From JAHRVQ01 sp963976815 (GTDB lineage: Bacteria > Pseudomonadota > Gammaproteobacteria > Pseudomonadales > Azotimanducaceae), in assembly GCA_963976815.1 (NCBI GenBank), contig CAXBLU010000013.1, positions 1 to 64,000 on the forward strand: 64,000 nt of DNA, given 5' to 3'. Each line of letters opens with the position of its first letter. Positions within the stretch are counted from its first letter, which is position 1. The notes below the pieces were generated by a model. That model saw only the letters and a program-made list of their open reading frames with translations. It had not been told where the DNA came from and did no database searches. Positions 51,628 through 60,452 of the stretch are shown here, piece after piece. The position numbers and the translations under genes are program-made.

Positions 51628-52980
51628 ATGTCTTCCAACGATTCCGTTCATGGCATGTGGTCTTCTCGTTTTATGTTTATTCTGGCTGCGGCGGGTTCCG
51701 CTGTCGGTCTTGGGAACATCTGGCGTTTCCCCTATGTTGCGGGGGAAAATGGTGGTGGCGCGTTTGTGCTGGTTTACCTGGTCTGTATTTTTCTCATCGG
51801 CATTCCAATTCTCACATCAGAAATTTTCCTCGGTCGTGCCGGTCGAAAGAGTCCCATCAATACTATGCAGGGTTTGGTTGAGCACTCTGGGGCAAACAAA
51901 GCCTGGAATGTAATAGGTTGGATGGGCGCTCTGGCGGGCTTCATGATTTTATCCTTTTATGCCGTGATTGCGGGCTGGGCTATGTCCTACATGTTTTCGT
52001 CTGCTTCCGGAGTGTTTGTTGACATTGATGGGGCGGGAGCGTCGAGTGTTTTTAATGACTTTGTTGGAGATCCGGCCCAGGTGCTCACCTGGCATGGCAT
52101 CTTCATGTTAATCACGATCTATATTGTTGGCAGAGGCGTCGCCAATGGGTTGGAGCAGGCCGTTAAATATTTGATGCCGGCGTTATTTTTGTTGTTGCTT
52201 TTGCTTGTGGGCTATTCAGCAAACACCAGTCATTTTAGTGAGGGTGTGTCCTTTTTGTTTTCCTTTAACGTCGAAAAACTTACCTGGAACGGTGTGCTAA
52301 TTGCCATGGGTCAAGCGTTCTTCACCTTGAGTCTGGGTATGGGTGCAATCATGAGCTATGGCGCCTATATGCCAAAAGATTCATCCATTGTTGGTTCAGC
52401 GACCATTATTGCCTTAATTGATACCTCGGTCGCTCTACTCGCAGGTATTGCCATCTTCCCGTTGGTTTTTGCCAACGGTCTGGAAATTAGCTCTGGACCT
52501 GGATTGATGTTTGTCACTCTACCCCTGGCCTTTGGTCAAATGAGTGGCGGTGTCATATTTGGCACCATGTTCTTTTTGCTTGTCACCTTTGCCGCCATTA
52601 CCTCGGCCATTTCCTTGATTGAACCTGCATTGGCATGGCTGGTTGAGCACCTACATGTCAGCCGCTTGCGAGGCGCAATTCTTGTGGGCGGAGTTGCCTG
52701 GTTTGTTGGCCTGGGCAGTGCTTTCTCGACCAATATCTGGTCCGATGTCATGGTGTTGCCGGGCATGGATTTCTTTACCTCGATGGATTATGTGTCTAAC
52801 AATATTATGCTGCCGCTAGGTGGTATGCTGATTGCCCTGTTTTCTGGTTGGGCTGTAGATAAGTCGGTCAGTCAGGACCAACTACAACTTTCGCCTGGAC
52901 AGTTTGCAATCTGGGAAATCCTGGTTCGCTTTATTGCACCATTGGCGGTTGGTACGGTGTTCGTGATGACCTTCATCTAG
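51628..52980 (+). CDS. Sodium-dependent transporter (neurotransmitter:sodium symporter family)
   Basis: A 450-residue NSS/SNF-family carrier with about eleven membrane helices. TM1 contains the Na+-site signature AAAGSAVGLGNIWRFPY, followed by GGGAFVLVYL. Bacterial members (LeuT, MhsT types) carry amino acids with Na+. The substrate cannot be assigned. Confidence 0.9.
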   Translation: MSSNDSVHGMWSSRFMFILAAAGSAVGLGNIWRFPYVAGENGGGAFVLVYLVCIFLIGIPILTSEIFLGRAGRKSPINTMQGLVEHSGANKAWNVIGWMGALAGFMILSFYAVIAGWAMSYMFSSASGVFVDIDGAGASSVFNDFVGDPAQVLTWHGIFMLITIYIVGRGVANGLEQAVKYLMPALFLLLLLLVGYSANTSHFSEGVSFLFSFNVEKLTWNGVLIAMGQAFFTLSLGMGAIMSYGAYMPKDSSIVGSATIIALIDTSVALLAGIAIFPLVFANGLEISSGPGLMFVTLPLAFGQMSGGVIFGTMFFLLVTFAAITSAISLIEPALAWLVEHLHVSRLRGAILVGGVAWFVGLGSAFSTNIWSDVMVLPGMDFFTSMDYVSNNIMLPLGGMLIALFSGWAVDKSVSQDQLQLSPGQFAIWEILVRFIAPLAVGTVFVMTFI

Positions 52981-53010
52981 CCCCACTGAAAGCCAAAGGT
53001 TTTGTAGTTT

Positions 53011-53442
53011 ATGAGAAGTATTCAGCGTTCCGCACTGGTGCCCTACTCGCCGGCGCAAATGTTTGATGTTGTAAACGATGTGGCGCGTTACAGTGATTAC
53101 CTGCCCTGGTGTGAGAGCAGCCGCGTTGTTAGCGAGTCCGAGATTGAAATGCTTGCGAGCATTCAAATGAAAGCCACGGGGATCCGACAAAGTTTTACCA
53201 CCAGAAATAGTCTTGACCGGCCTAACAAAATTAGTATGTCGCATGTAGAGGGATTGTTTTCCAGCTTACACGGAGAATGGAACTTCAAAGCTCTTGGGGA
53301 TGAGGGTTGTAAAGTCAGTTTGAATTTGAGTTTTGATATGCCCAGAACCCTCGCGGTCATGGGAGCTGGTCTTGCCTTTGATAACGCTGCAGACAAGATG
53401 GTTGAGGTCTTTTGTGTGAGGGCGGCACAGCTTTATGGATAA
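53011..53442 (+). CDS. ratA: RatA family (START-like coenzyme Q-binding) protein
   Basis: A 143-residue START/polyketide-cyclase fold protein, starting with RSALVPYSPAQMFDVVNDV and with YLPWCESSRVV. E. coli RatA was reported to inhibit 70S assembly, while relatives (Coq10) bind ubiquinone; which applies here is open. The gene is followed by rnfH after 5 bp, the widely conserved smpB-ratA-rnfH neighbourhood. Confidence 0.88.
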   Translation: MRSIQRSALVPYSPAQMFDVVNDVARYSDYLPWCESSRVVSESEIEMLASIQMKATGIRQSFTTRNSLDRPNKISMSHVEGLFSSLHGEWNFKALGDEGCKVSLNLSFDMPRTLAVMGAGLAFDNAADKMVEVFCVRAAQLYG

Positions 53443-53447
53443 GCTAT

Positions 53448-53729
53448 ATGGATCAGATTGAAGTCGAAATTATCCATTTGGGTATTAACAACAGATTTCA
53501 CAGAGCGCTTCAAATACCAGTCGGTAGTTCAGCCCAGCAGGCTCTGGATGCATCGGGAGTATTTGTAGACTGCCCTGAGTTACCGCCGGACGCGCCGATT
53601 GGGATCTATGGCCAGAAAGTGCAGCGAGACCTCGTGGTGAAGAACGGGGATCGAATTGAAATCTATCGGCCGCTTGTGTTTGACCCTAAGCAGGCGCGCC
53701 GCAATCGAGCGGCACGCAAAAATTCCTAG
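53448..53729 (+). CDS. rnfH: RnfH family protein
   Basis: A 93-residue ubiquitin-like (beta-grasp) protein with PPDAPIGIYGQKV and DRIEIYRPLVFDPKQARR. The start at 53448 (MDQIEVEII) is used instead of an in-frame codon inside ratA. Function unclear (RatB partner of RatA in E. coli nomenclature). It is convergent with bamE, 6 bases between stops. Confidence 0.9.
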   Translation: MDQIEVEIIHLGINNRFHRALQIPVGSSAQQALDASGVFVDCPELPPDAPIGIYGQKVQRDLVVKNGDRIEIYRPLVFDPKQARRNRAARKNS

Positions 53730-53735
53730 GTTGGC

Positions 53736-54113
53736 CTATTTAACTTCCTTTGCGGTCTCGGTTGCAGGTGTTGCGTCTGCAAGGGCTTCCGACGGAGCAT
53801 AATCACCTTCAAAATAGCTCAGGCGATCTTCAATAAAGTAGACATGTAAGTTGCGCTGGAGCTTGTTGAGTCCCGGAATATCAATGGTGTAGATATAGTC
53901 CCAGCGTTCTCGATTTAAAGGATCATCAACAATTGGATTACCGAGTACAAACTGCACCTGACGCTTGGACATGCCGGGCTTCAGCTTGTCGATCATGGTC
54001 TGGGTAACCACATTGCCCTGCTGAATGGTAATCCGGTGAACCCCAGGGAATTCCAAGGTCGAACAGCCGCTTAATAAAGCGGCAAATAGCACTAGGACGT
54101 AGATGTTTCGCAT
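53736..54113 (-). CDS. bamE: Outer membrane protein assembly factor BamE
   Basis: A 125-residue SmpA/OmlA lipoprotein. The lipobox LLSGC (C17), IDKLKPGMSKRQVQFVLG, DPLNRERWDYIY and the LSYFEGD segment are typical of BamE, part of the BAM complex. It is divergent from fur. Confidence 0.93.
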   Translation of the reverse strand: MRNIYVLVLFAALLSGCSTLEFPGVHRITIQQGNVVTQTMIDKLKPGMSKRQVQFVLGNPIVDDPLNRERWDYIYTIDIPGLNKLQRNLHVYFIEDRLSYFEGDYAPSEALADATPATETAKEVK

Positions 54114-54205
54114 GGATGGATTTCACTCGGCCTGAAGAAGATTCTTTGGCAATTAAATTTCAAAAACGGGATACTACAGGAAACCATCAAACGCTTTAAC
54201 CTCTT

Positions 54206-54622
54206 ATGCCAGCAGAATCTCAAGAAATCAAAGACGCGGGTCTCAAAATCACCTTACCCCGCGTTAAGATTCTCCAAATACTTGAAAGTTCCAATATTCA
54301 CCATATGAGTGCAGAGGATGTTTATAAGGCGCTTTTGACACGGGGTGAAGAAATTGGGCTTGCGACGGTCTATAGGGTTCTCACGCAGTTTGAGGATGCT
54401 GGATTGGTTGTACGGCACAATTTTGAGGGCGGACATTCGGTTTTTGAGGTCGCAACGGAAGAACATCATGATCACATTGTTTGTGTGAAGTGTGGCCGTG
54501 TCGAAGAGTTTCGAGATGATGAAATTGAAGCCCGACAAAAATCCGTGGCGACTAATCTTGGATTTGAATTAACGGATCACAACCTCAATATGTATGGCCT
54601 TTGTCCTGATTGCCGCAAATAG
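54206..54622 (+). CDS. fur: Ferric uptake regulator Fur
   Basis: A 138-residue winged-helix repressor. The DNA-binding domain (about 10-85, LPRVKILQILE, GLATVYRVLTQFEDAG) precedes a dimer domain with EEHHDHIVCVKCGRVEEF and a final CPDC. Metal ligands (His and Cys) are intact. No clear Fur box is seen in its own 92-bp upstream gap. It is convergent with recN, 7 bases apart. Confidence 0.95.
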   Translation: MPAESQEIKDAGLKITLPRVKILQILESSNIHHMSAEDVYKALLTRGEEIGLATVYRVLTQFEDAGLVVRHNFEGGHSVFEVATEEHHDHIVCVKCGRVEEFRDDEIEARQKSVATNLGFELTDHNLNMYGLCPDCRK

Positions 54623-54629
54623 AGGCCTG

Positions 54630-56300
54630 TTAAGCCTGGGCGCTTAGGTACATCTCTTCAGCGTGGGCAATGGAATGCTCAGTCATATCCAGCCCGCCGA
54701 GCATTCTCGCAATTTCTTTAACCCGGCCGTGGTCATCTAGCTGTTTGACGACGCTTGTCGCGAGTTTGCCATTTGTCGCTTTCTCGACCGTCAAGTGCTG
54801 ATGCCCTTGGGCTGCAACCTGAGCCAAATGGGTCACACAAATAATTTGCGCTTTTTGGCCGAGATTACGAAGTAAGGTGCCAACCACCTCCGCGACCCCG
54901 CCTCCGATCCCAACATCTACCTCGTCAAATACCAGGCTTGGAACTCTTGAGGTGTCAGCCGTTGTGACCTGTATGGCAAGGCTGATACGGGATAGCTCGC
55001 CGCCGGAAGCAATCTTGTTAAGCGCCCGGGGGGTTTGACCAGGGTTGGTGCTGATCAAAAATTCAATCTCTTCCAGGCCGTTCGCGACAAGCTTGTCCAG
55101 GGAGACGGGGTTGAGTGATACGACAAACTTTGCGCCGGTCATGCCGAGGCTAGCCAATTGTTTTGTGACGGCGGATTCGATTGTTTTTGCTGCTTTTTTA
55201 CGTTTGCTGGACAATTGCCCCGCAACTTTAAGGTACTCTTTTTTAAGGGCCTCGAGTTTACTTTCAAGTTCAGCTGCCTCGGAGTCGATGTTCTGAAGGC
55301 TTTCGAGTTCAGTCTGGATGCTTGTGCTGAGATCTGCGAGTTCAGTTGGTTTAATTCGATGTTTCCGGCACAGGTCGTAAATTGCCGAGAGACGTTCCTC
55401 AACTTCCTTTAAGCGCCCTGGGTTGATCTCAAAGTCGGCACTAAATCTCTGAAGGTCTGCAACGGCTTCCTCAAGTTGGATTTTGGCTGAGGTGAGCATT
55501 TCAAGCATGGAGGCCAGGTCGGGTTCGTTAAGTGCAGTTAGCTGCGTGACGCTAGTCCCGACTCGTTCGACTGCCGATCTGTGGTCATCTCCATCGCACA
55601 GCTCAAGGGCTGCCTGGCAGGCGCTGAGGATGTTTTCACCGTTTGAGAGTTTTTTCTGTTCTGCTTCAAGTTGTTGGTCTTCATCCTCACTCATCCCCAG
55701 TTGCTCGATCTCTTCCATCTGATAAGAGAGCAATTGCGCCCGGGCAGTTTGTTCTTCTGTACTGCTGACTATCTCCTCGAGCCTAAGGCGTGTTACCTCA
55801 AAATCATGTTGAATAGCTGCGACGTTTACAGAGAGTTCGAGGGCCCCGGCAAATTCATCTAATAGTTTTCGATGGGTGTCGCGCTTGAGTAAGGACTGGT
55901 GCTCATGCTGAGAGTGGATGTCGGCCAGGGTATCGCCGAGGGTTTTTAGATCGGCTAGCGTGCAGGGCGCACCGTTAATAAAAGCTCTGGAGCGGCCTTC
56001 TTTGGTAATGACCCGACGCAAAATGCACTCACAATCTTCGGTGGCAAGGTCGTGATCTTTGAGCCACTGGTTGGCCTCGGCATTTTGGCTAATGTCAAAA
56101 CTCGCAAATATTTCAGTCTTATCCCGATGCAATCCAATGCTTGCGGCGTCAGCCCGATTGCCGAGGGTTAATGCGAGTGCATCGAGCATAATCGACTTGC
56201 CGGCGCCGGTTTCACCGCTGACCACAGTCATACCGCCGGAGAGGTCCAGTTCCAGATGATCAACCAGTGCAAAATTATTGATGGTGAGGTGACTTAACAT
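54630..56300 (-). CDS. recN: DNA repair protein RecN
   Basis: A 556-residue SMC-like ATPase of double-strand-break repair. Walker A is GETGAGKSIMLD (about 29-40), followed by a long coiled coil (about 160-370) and a C-terminal head with the LSRISLAIQV signature and VFDEVDVGIGG Walker B. In E. coli recN is strongly LexA-controlled; here I see no LexA-like box in the 129 bp upstream. Confidence 0.95.
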   Translation of the reverse strand: MLSHLTINNFALVDHLELDLSGGMTVVSGETGAGKSIMLDALALTLGNRADAASIGLHRDKTEIFASFDISQNAEANQWLKDHDLATEDCECILRRVITKEGRSRAFINGAPCTLADLKTLGDTLADIHSQHEHQSLLKRDTHRKLLDEFAGALELSVNVAAIQHDFEVTRLRLEEIVSSTEEQTARAQLLSYQMEEIEQLGMSEDEDQQLEAEQKKLSNGENILSACQAALELCDGDDHRSAVERVGTSVTQLTALNEPDLASMLEMLTSAKIQLEEAVADLQRFSADFEINPGRLKEVEERLSAIYDLCRKHRIKPTELADLSTSIQTELESLQNIDSEAAELESKLEALKKEYLKVAGQLSSKRKKAAKTIESAVTKQLASLGMTGAKFVVSLNPVSLDKLVANGLEEIEFLISTNPGQTPRALNKIASGGELSRISLAIQVTTADTSRVPSLVFDEVDVGIGGGVAEVVGTLLRNLGQKAQIICVTHLAQVAAQGHQHLTVEKATNGKLATSVVKQLDDHGRVKEIARMLGGLDMTEHSIAHAEEMYLSAQA

Positions 56301-56429
56301 TCAGGTTCCCGCGTTAACCCCTGCATTAAACAAACTAAGCCGTGGCGAAGCAATGATTCCGCTATGACTGACTGGTAACATTTTAAGGGTCATGTATATT
56401 TGAGCTATAGGTGACGAGACAAATATCCT

Positions 56430-57491
56430 GTGAGTGAACTGCCAGAAACCAGTGCCAAAGAACAGATTCTGCTAAAGCATCTGGTGGAACGCTATATCCT
56501 TGATGGTCAGCCCGTCGGATCAAAGACTCTGGCTCAGAGTCCGGAGCTCAACATCAGTTCTGCCACCATTCGGAATGTGATGGCGGATCTTGAAGCCAAA
56601 GGTTACGTTGCCTCGCCCCACGCCTCCGCCGGGAGAATCCCAACCCAGCAAGGGTATCGGCTATTTGTCGACAATCTGCTGACCATTCAGCCCCTGGACA
56701 AAATTGACCTGACCCAGGTGAGCCGGCAGTTAGATCCGGACATGTCCGCCCAGGAACTGGTCGAATCTGCGTCGGGCATATTGTCTGAAGTCACCCATAT
56801 GGCGGGTCTTGTGACAATTCCTAGACGGGAACAGACAATCTTGAGGCATTTAGAGTTTTTACCCCTGAATGACCAAAGAGTCCTGGTGATTCTGGTTCTG
56901 GATGACCATGAGGTGCAAAACCGGGTAATTCAAACCAAAGACGAATATACAGAGCAACAGCTTAAGGAGGCTGCGAACTTTATTAACCAGTCTTTTGTTG
57001 GTCAGGATGTGCTGCAAATTCGTCGTCGCCTGCTCGATTCTATGCAAAATGACCGCGAGAATATGAATTCCCTGATGGCAACAGCCATTGAGATGGCTGA
57101 AAAAAGCCTACCCACCGAGGCGGATGCCTCCCCGGACTATGTGGTCGCGGGGCAGGAAAATCTGCTTGATATTGGCCAGGATTCCACTGCTGCCGACCTT
57201 CGAGCTCTGTTTCAGGCATTTTCTACCAAAAGTGACATTCTGGATCTGCTCGACCGGTCGTTGGAAACCAAAGGTATTCAGCTATTTATCGGCCAGGAGT
57301 CAGGCTACGAGATTCTGGACGGCTGTAGTGTGGTGACATCAGCCTACAGAATTGAGGGCAAACAAGTGGGTGTCCTTGGGGTTGTCGGGCCGACCCGTAT
57401 GCCCTATGAGCGAGTGATACCTGCCGTTGACGTGACTGCGAGACTCCTTTCAGCGGCGCTAGGTGGCGTCCGAAGTCGAAAGGCAGATTAG
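56430..57491 (+). CDS. hrcA: Heat-inducible transcription repressor HrcA
   Basis: A 353-residue repressor of chaperone genes. The N-terminal winged helix contains VERYILDGQPVGSKTLAQ and SSATIRNVMADLEAKGYV, and a GAF-like domain with an inserted dimerisation region follows. The start is GTG. HrcA binds CIRCE elements, but none is visible in front of hrcA, grpE or dnaK; its target is probably elsewhere (groESL). Confidence 0.94.
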   Translation: MSELPETSAKEQILLKHLVERYILDGQPVGSKTLAQSPELNISSATIRNVMADLEAKGYVASPHASAGRIPTQQGYRLFVDNLLTIQPLDKIDLTQVSRQLDPDMSAQELVESASGILSEVTHMAGLVTIPRREQTILRHLEFLPLNDQRVLVILVLDDHEVQNRVIQTKDEYTEQQLKEAANFINQSFVGQDVLQIRRRLLDSMQNDRENMNSLMATAIEMAEKSLPTEADASPDYVVAGQENLLDIGQDSTAADLRALFQAFSTKSDILDLLDRSLETKGIQLFIGQESGYEILDGCSVVTSAYRIEGKQVGVLGVVGPTRMPYERVIPAVDVTARLLSAALGGVRSRKAD

Positions 57492-57575
57492 CCCGCTGGT
57501 AACGCTGGCACCGGGACCTGCCTCGGGTCCCTGCATAACACTTCTTCAAATTAGTCCCTTCAATTTCACCTAAAA

Positions 57576-57607
57576 CCCTTGAATGGAGTAGGGGTAATCC
57601 CCATATA
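57576..57607 (+). promoter_or_regulatory. Sigma32 (heat-shock) promoter of grpE
   Basis: CCCTTGAAT (57576-57584) and CCCCATATA (57599-57607) are separated by 14 bp, an almost perfect match to the RpoH consensus. The grpE start codon is 42 bp downstream. Confidence 0.85.
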
Positions 57608-57648
57608 GGCCCCCAACGTGTATTGAATAGCCTGTGGAAAGGGGTGCC

Positions 57649-58263
57649 ATGACCGATTCCGATCAAGAAAATGAACTGAAGTCAGAAACAGAGGCGACTG
57701 CGGAAGCATCGAATTCCGATACTGAAGCACCTCAATCAGCGGAAGCTGCTGAAGTAGATCTTGCGGTCGAGCTTGCAGCGGCTCTTGAAGAAGCAGCAAA
57801 ACATCGTGATGTTGCGCTCCGAGCTGAAGCAGAGATGGAAAATGTTCGCCGGCGTGCTGCGCGGGACGTTGAGCATGCCCACAAATTTGGCAACGAGAAG
57901 CTGATCCAAAACATCTTGCCGGTCATCGATAGCCTTGAGAAAGGTATTGAGTCCGCGGCTCAAGTGAGTGCAGACGATAGCGCAACTAAGGCCATCATCG
58001 AAGGCATGAATCTGTGTTTGAAGATGTTTACGGATGTCCTGGCGAAAGAGGGACTCAGTATCGTTGATCCTTCTGGGGAACCATTCAACCCCAATTTGCA
58101 TCAGGCAATGTCGATGGTAGAAAGCCCCGATATGGAGCCCAATTCTGTAGTTGCAGTGGTTCAAAAAGGCTACACCTTAAATGAACGGTTAGTTCGGCCA
58201 GCGATGGTGATGGTTTCCAAAGCGCCCGCTGGAGAGTCTGGCAGCGTGGATGAGACGGTTTAG
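57649..58263 (+). CDS. grpE: Nucleotide exchange factor GrpE
   Basis: A 204-residue co-chaperone that releases ADP from DnaK. A charged low-complexity N-terminus leads into a long helix (about 45-95, RDVALRAEAEMENVRRRAARD) and the C-terminal beta wing with PFNPNLHQAMSMV and GYTLNERLVRPAMV. ATG 57649 follows an AAGG element; an in-frame GTG at 57634 is less likely. Confidence 0.94.
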   Translation: MTDSDQENELKSETEATAEASNSDTEAPQSAEAAEVDLAVELAAALEEAAKHRDVALRAEAEMENVRRRAARDVEHAHKFGNEKLIQNILPVIDSLEKGIESAAQVSADDSATKAIIEGMNLCLKMFTDVLAKEGLSIVDPSGEPFNPNLHQAMSMVESPDMEPNSVVAVVQKGYTLNERLVRPAMVMVSKAPAGESGSVDETV

Positions 58264-58297
58264 AGAATAAAACAAAGGGGCGCCCGGTAGAGTTTGG

Positions 58298-58328
58298 CTC
58301 TTGAATTAGAGTTGGCGGTGCTTATATA
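58298..58328 (+). promoter_or_regulatory. Second sigma32-like promoter, upstream of dnaK
   Basis: CTCTTGAAT (58298-58306), 14 bp, then CTTATATA (58321-58328). The -35 is very good and the -10 partial. It would allow dnaK-dnaJ heat induction independent of grpE. Confidence 0.55.
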
Positions 58329-58381
58329 GAGATTGAAATTGAATTGATTCGGCGCGGACGCCGGAAACTTGGAGAAAAGAA

Positions 58382-60295
58382 ATGGGAAAGATTATCGGTA
58401 TTGACCTTGGAACGACCAATTCCTGTGTTGCGGTCATGGAAGGTAAGAGTGCGAAGATTATTGAAAACGCCGAAGGCGATCGCACCACGCCATCGATCAT
58501 TGGTTATGCTGATGATGATGAAATATTAGTTGGCCAGTCCGCTAAGCGACAGGCCGTTACTAACCCGCAAAATACGTTGTTTGCGATCAAGCGTTTGATC
58601 GGTCGTAAATTCAAAGACGAAGTTGTTCAACGTGACATCAAAATGGTGCCTTATAAGATTGTTGCTGCCGACAACGGTGATGCCTGGGTCGAAGTGAAGG
58701 GCAAAAAAATGGCGCCCCCTCAAGTGTCTGCCCAGGTGCTGGCAAAAATGAAGAAAACCGCTGAGGACTACCTTGGCGAGCCGGTCACTGAGGCTGTTAT
58801 CACAGTACCTGCGTACTTCAACGATTCTCAGCGTCAAGCCACTAAAGACGCAGGCAAGATTGCTGGCCTGGATGTGAAGCGTATCATCAACGAGCCAACT
58901 GCTGCTGCCCTTGCCTATGGTATGGACAAGAGTCAGGGCGATGCCACAATCGCTGTGTATGACCTGGGTGGTGGTACCTTTGATATTTCGATCATTGAAA
59001 TTGCAGACGTCGATGGCGAGAAACAATTTGAAGTGCTCTCAACGAACGGTGATACGTTCCTTGGCGGTGAAGACTTTGATATGCGATTGATTGATTACCT
59101 CGCTGACGAATTTAAGAAACAAGAAAGCATGGATCTACACAATGATCCCCTTGCTTTGCAACGTCTTAAAGAGGCTGCCGAGAAAGCTAAGATCGAATTG
59201 TCCTCAAGTCAGCAAACAGAAGTGAATTTGCCTTATATTACCGCTGACGCTTCAGGTCCTAAGCACCTTGTGATCAAGGTAACCCGGGCGAAGTTGGAGT
59301 CACTGGTTGAAGATCTGGTTGACCGTACTCTTGAACCCCTTCGTATGGCGATGAAAGATGCCGATACCAGTATTTCGGATATCAGCGACATCATTTTGGT
59401 CGGTGGTCAAACCCGTATGCCAATGGTGCAGGAGAAAGTTAAAGCCTTCTTCAACAAGGAAGCTCGCAAGGATGTTAACCCTGACGAAGCAGTTGCACTG
59501 GGTGCGTCTATCCAGGCGGCGGTATTGTCAGGTGATGTGAAAGACGTTTTATTACTCGACGTGACACCGCTATCTCTGGGTATTGAGACAATGGGTGGGG
59601 TCATGAGTAATCTGATCGAAAAGAACACCACGATTCCTACCAAAAAATCCCAGGTGTTCTCGACAGCGGAAGACAATCAGCCAGCGGTAACAATTCATGT
59701 GCTGCAGGGTGAACGAAAGCAGGCAGGTCAGAATAAGTCTCTAGGCCGATTTGATTTGAGTGATATTCCTCCTTCACCACGGGGTGCGCCACAAATTGAA
59801 GTCAGCTTTGATCTGGACGCGAACGGTATTTTGAATGTGTCTGCCAAAGACAAGGCGACCGGAAAGGAACAGTCTATTGTGATTAAGGCGTCCTCTGGTT
59901 TGTCCGATGAAGAGATCGAAAAGATGGTTCAGGATGCCGAGGCAAATGCCGAGGAAGATCTGAAGTTTGAAGAGATGGTCACCACTCGCAATCAGGCTGA
60001 TGGGTTGATTCATGCAACTCGCAAGACCCTTGAGGAAGCAGATGATGTTACCGAAGAGGAAAAGACTGCGATTGAAACAGCCATCACAGAACTTGAAACA
60101 GCATTGAAAGGTGGCGAGAAGGAAGAGATTGAGGCAAAGACTCAGGCTCTGACGGAAGCGTCTTCAGGAATTGCCCAGCGTATGTACGCAAAGCAAGCTG
60201 AGCAGGCCCAGGCCGGCGAAGCACCAGAAGCCCCTGAAGGTACGGATCCCGATGCAGTAGATGCGGAATTCGAAGAGGTTAAAGACGACAAGTAA
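58382..60295 (+). CDS. dnaK: Chaperone protein DnaK (Hsp70)
   Basis: A 637-residue Hsp70. The ATPase domain starts IGIDLGTTNSCVAVMEG and includes AVYDLGGGTFDISI. The linker VLLLDVTPLSLGIET leads into the substrate-binding domain, helical lid and an acidic C-terminal tail. It has a GGAG ribosome-binding site. It works with GrpE and DnaJ encoded on either side. Confidence 0.97.
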   Translation: MGKIIGIDLGTTNSCVAVMEGKSAKIIENAEGDRTTPSIIGYADDDEILVGQSAKRQAVTNPQNTLFAIKRLIGRKFKDEVVQRDIKMVPYKIVAADNGDAWVEVKGKKMAPPQVSAQVLAKMKKTAEDYLGEPVTEAVITVPAYFNDSQRQATKDAGKIAGLDVKRIINEPTAAALAYGMDKSQGDATIAVYDLGGGTFDISIIEIADVDGEKQFEVLSTNGDTFLGGEDFDMRLIDYLADEFKKQESMDLHNDPLALQRLKEAAEKAKIELSSSQQTEVNLPYITADASGPKHLVIKVTRAKLESLVEDLVDRTLEPLRMAMKDADTSISDISDIILVGGQTRMPMVQEKVKAFFNKEARKDVNPDEAVALGASIQAAVLSGDVKDVLLLDVTPLSLGIETMGGVMSNLIEKNTTIPTKKSQVFSTAEDNQPAVTIHVLQGERKQAGQNKSLGRFDLSDIPPSPRGAPQIEVSFDLDANGILNVSAKDKATGKEQSIVIKASSGLSDEEIEKMVQDAEANAEEDLKFEEMVTTRNQADGLIHATRKTLEEADDVTEEEKTAIETAITELETALKGGEKEEIEAKTQALTEASSGIAQRMYAKQAEQAQAGEAPEAPEGTDPDAVDAEFEEVKDDK

Positions 60296-60308
60296 GACAA
60301 GAATTGCC

Positions 60309-60387
60309 GGGGTCAGAGTAAAGTGCCAGAGTAAAGCGCTTTACCTGATCCCGTTTAGTGTCAGGGATTTACGCTGGCACTGACCCC
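60309..60387. repeat. REP-like palindromic element between dnaK and dnaJ
   Basis: Nested complements: GGGGTCA (60309-60315) with TGACCCC (60381-60387); GTGCCAG (60323-60329) with CTGGCAC (60374-60380); GTAAA with TTTAC; CCTGA with TCAGG. An internal 14-bp perfect palindrome GTAAAGCGCTTTAC (60331-60344) offers an alternative fold. The GGGGTCAGAGTAAA edge resembles sequences seen around REP-associated transposases. No transposase is present here. Confidence 0.75.
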
Positions 60388-60394
60388 AATTACG

Positions 60395-60414
60395 ACCGGT
60401 TTAGCCGGTTTTTT
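60395..60414 (+). terminator. Probable weak terminator upstream of dnaJ
   Basis: ACCGG-TTTAG-CCGGT followed by six T residues. The short stem suggests partial termination, which would lower dnaJ relative to dnaK. Confidence 0.6.
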
Positions 60415-60452
60415 GCGTTTCACCGCAAAACCAGACTAGAAGATGACGATTC

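Noticed and set aside
56301..56429. LexA box in front of recN
   Set aside because: Searched because recN is an SOS gene in E. coli; no CTGT-N8-ACAG-like sequence was found, so no SOS site is claimed there.
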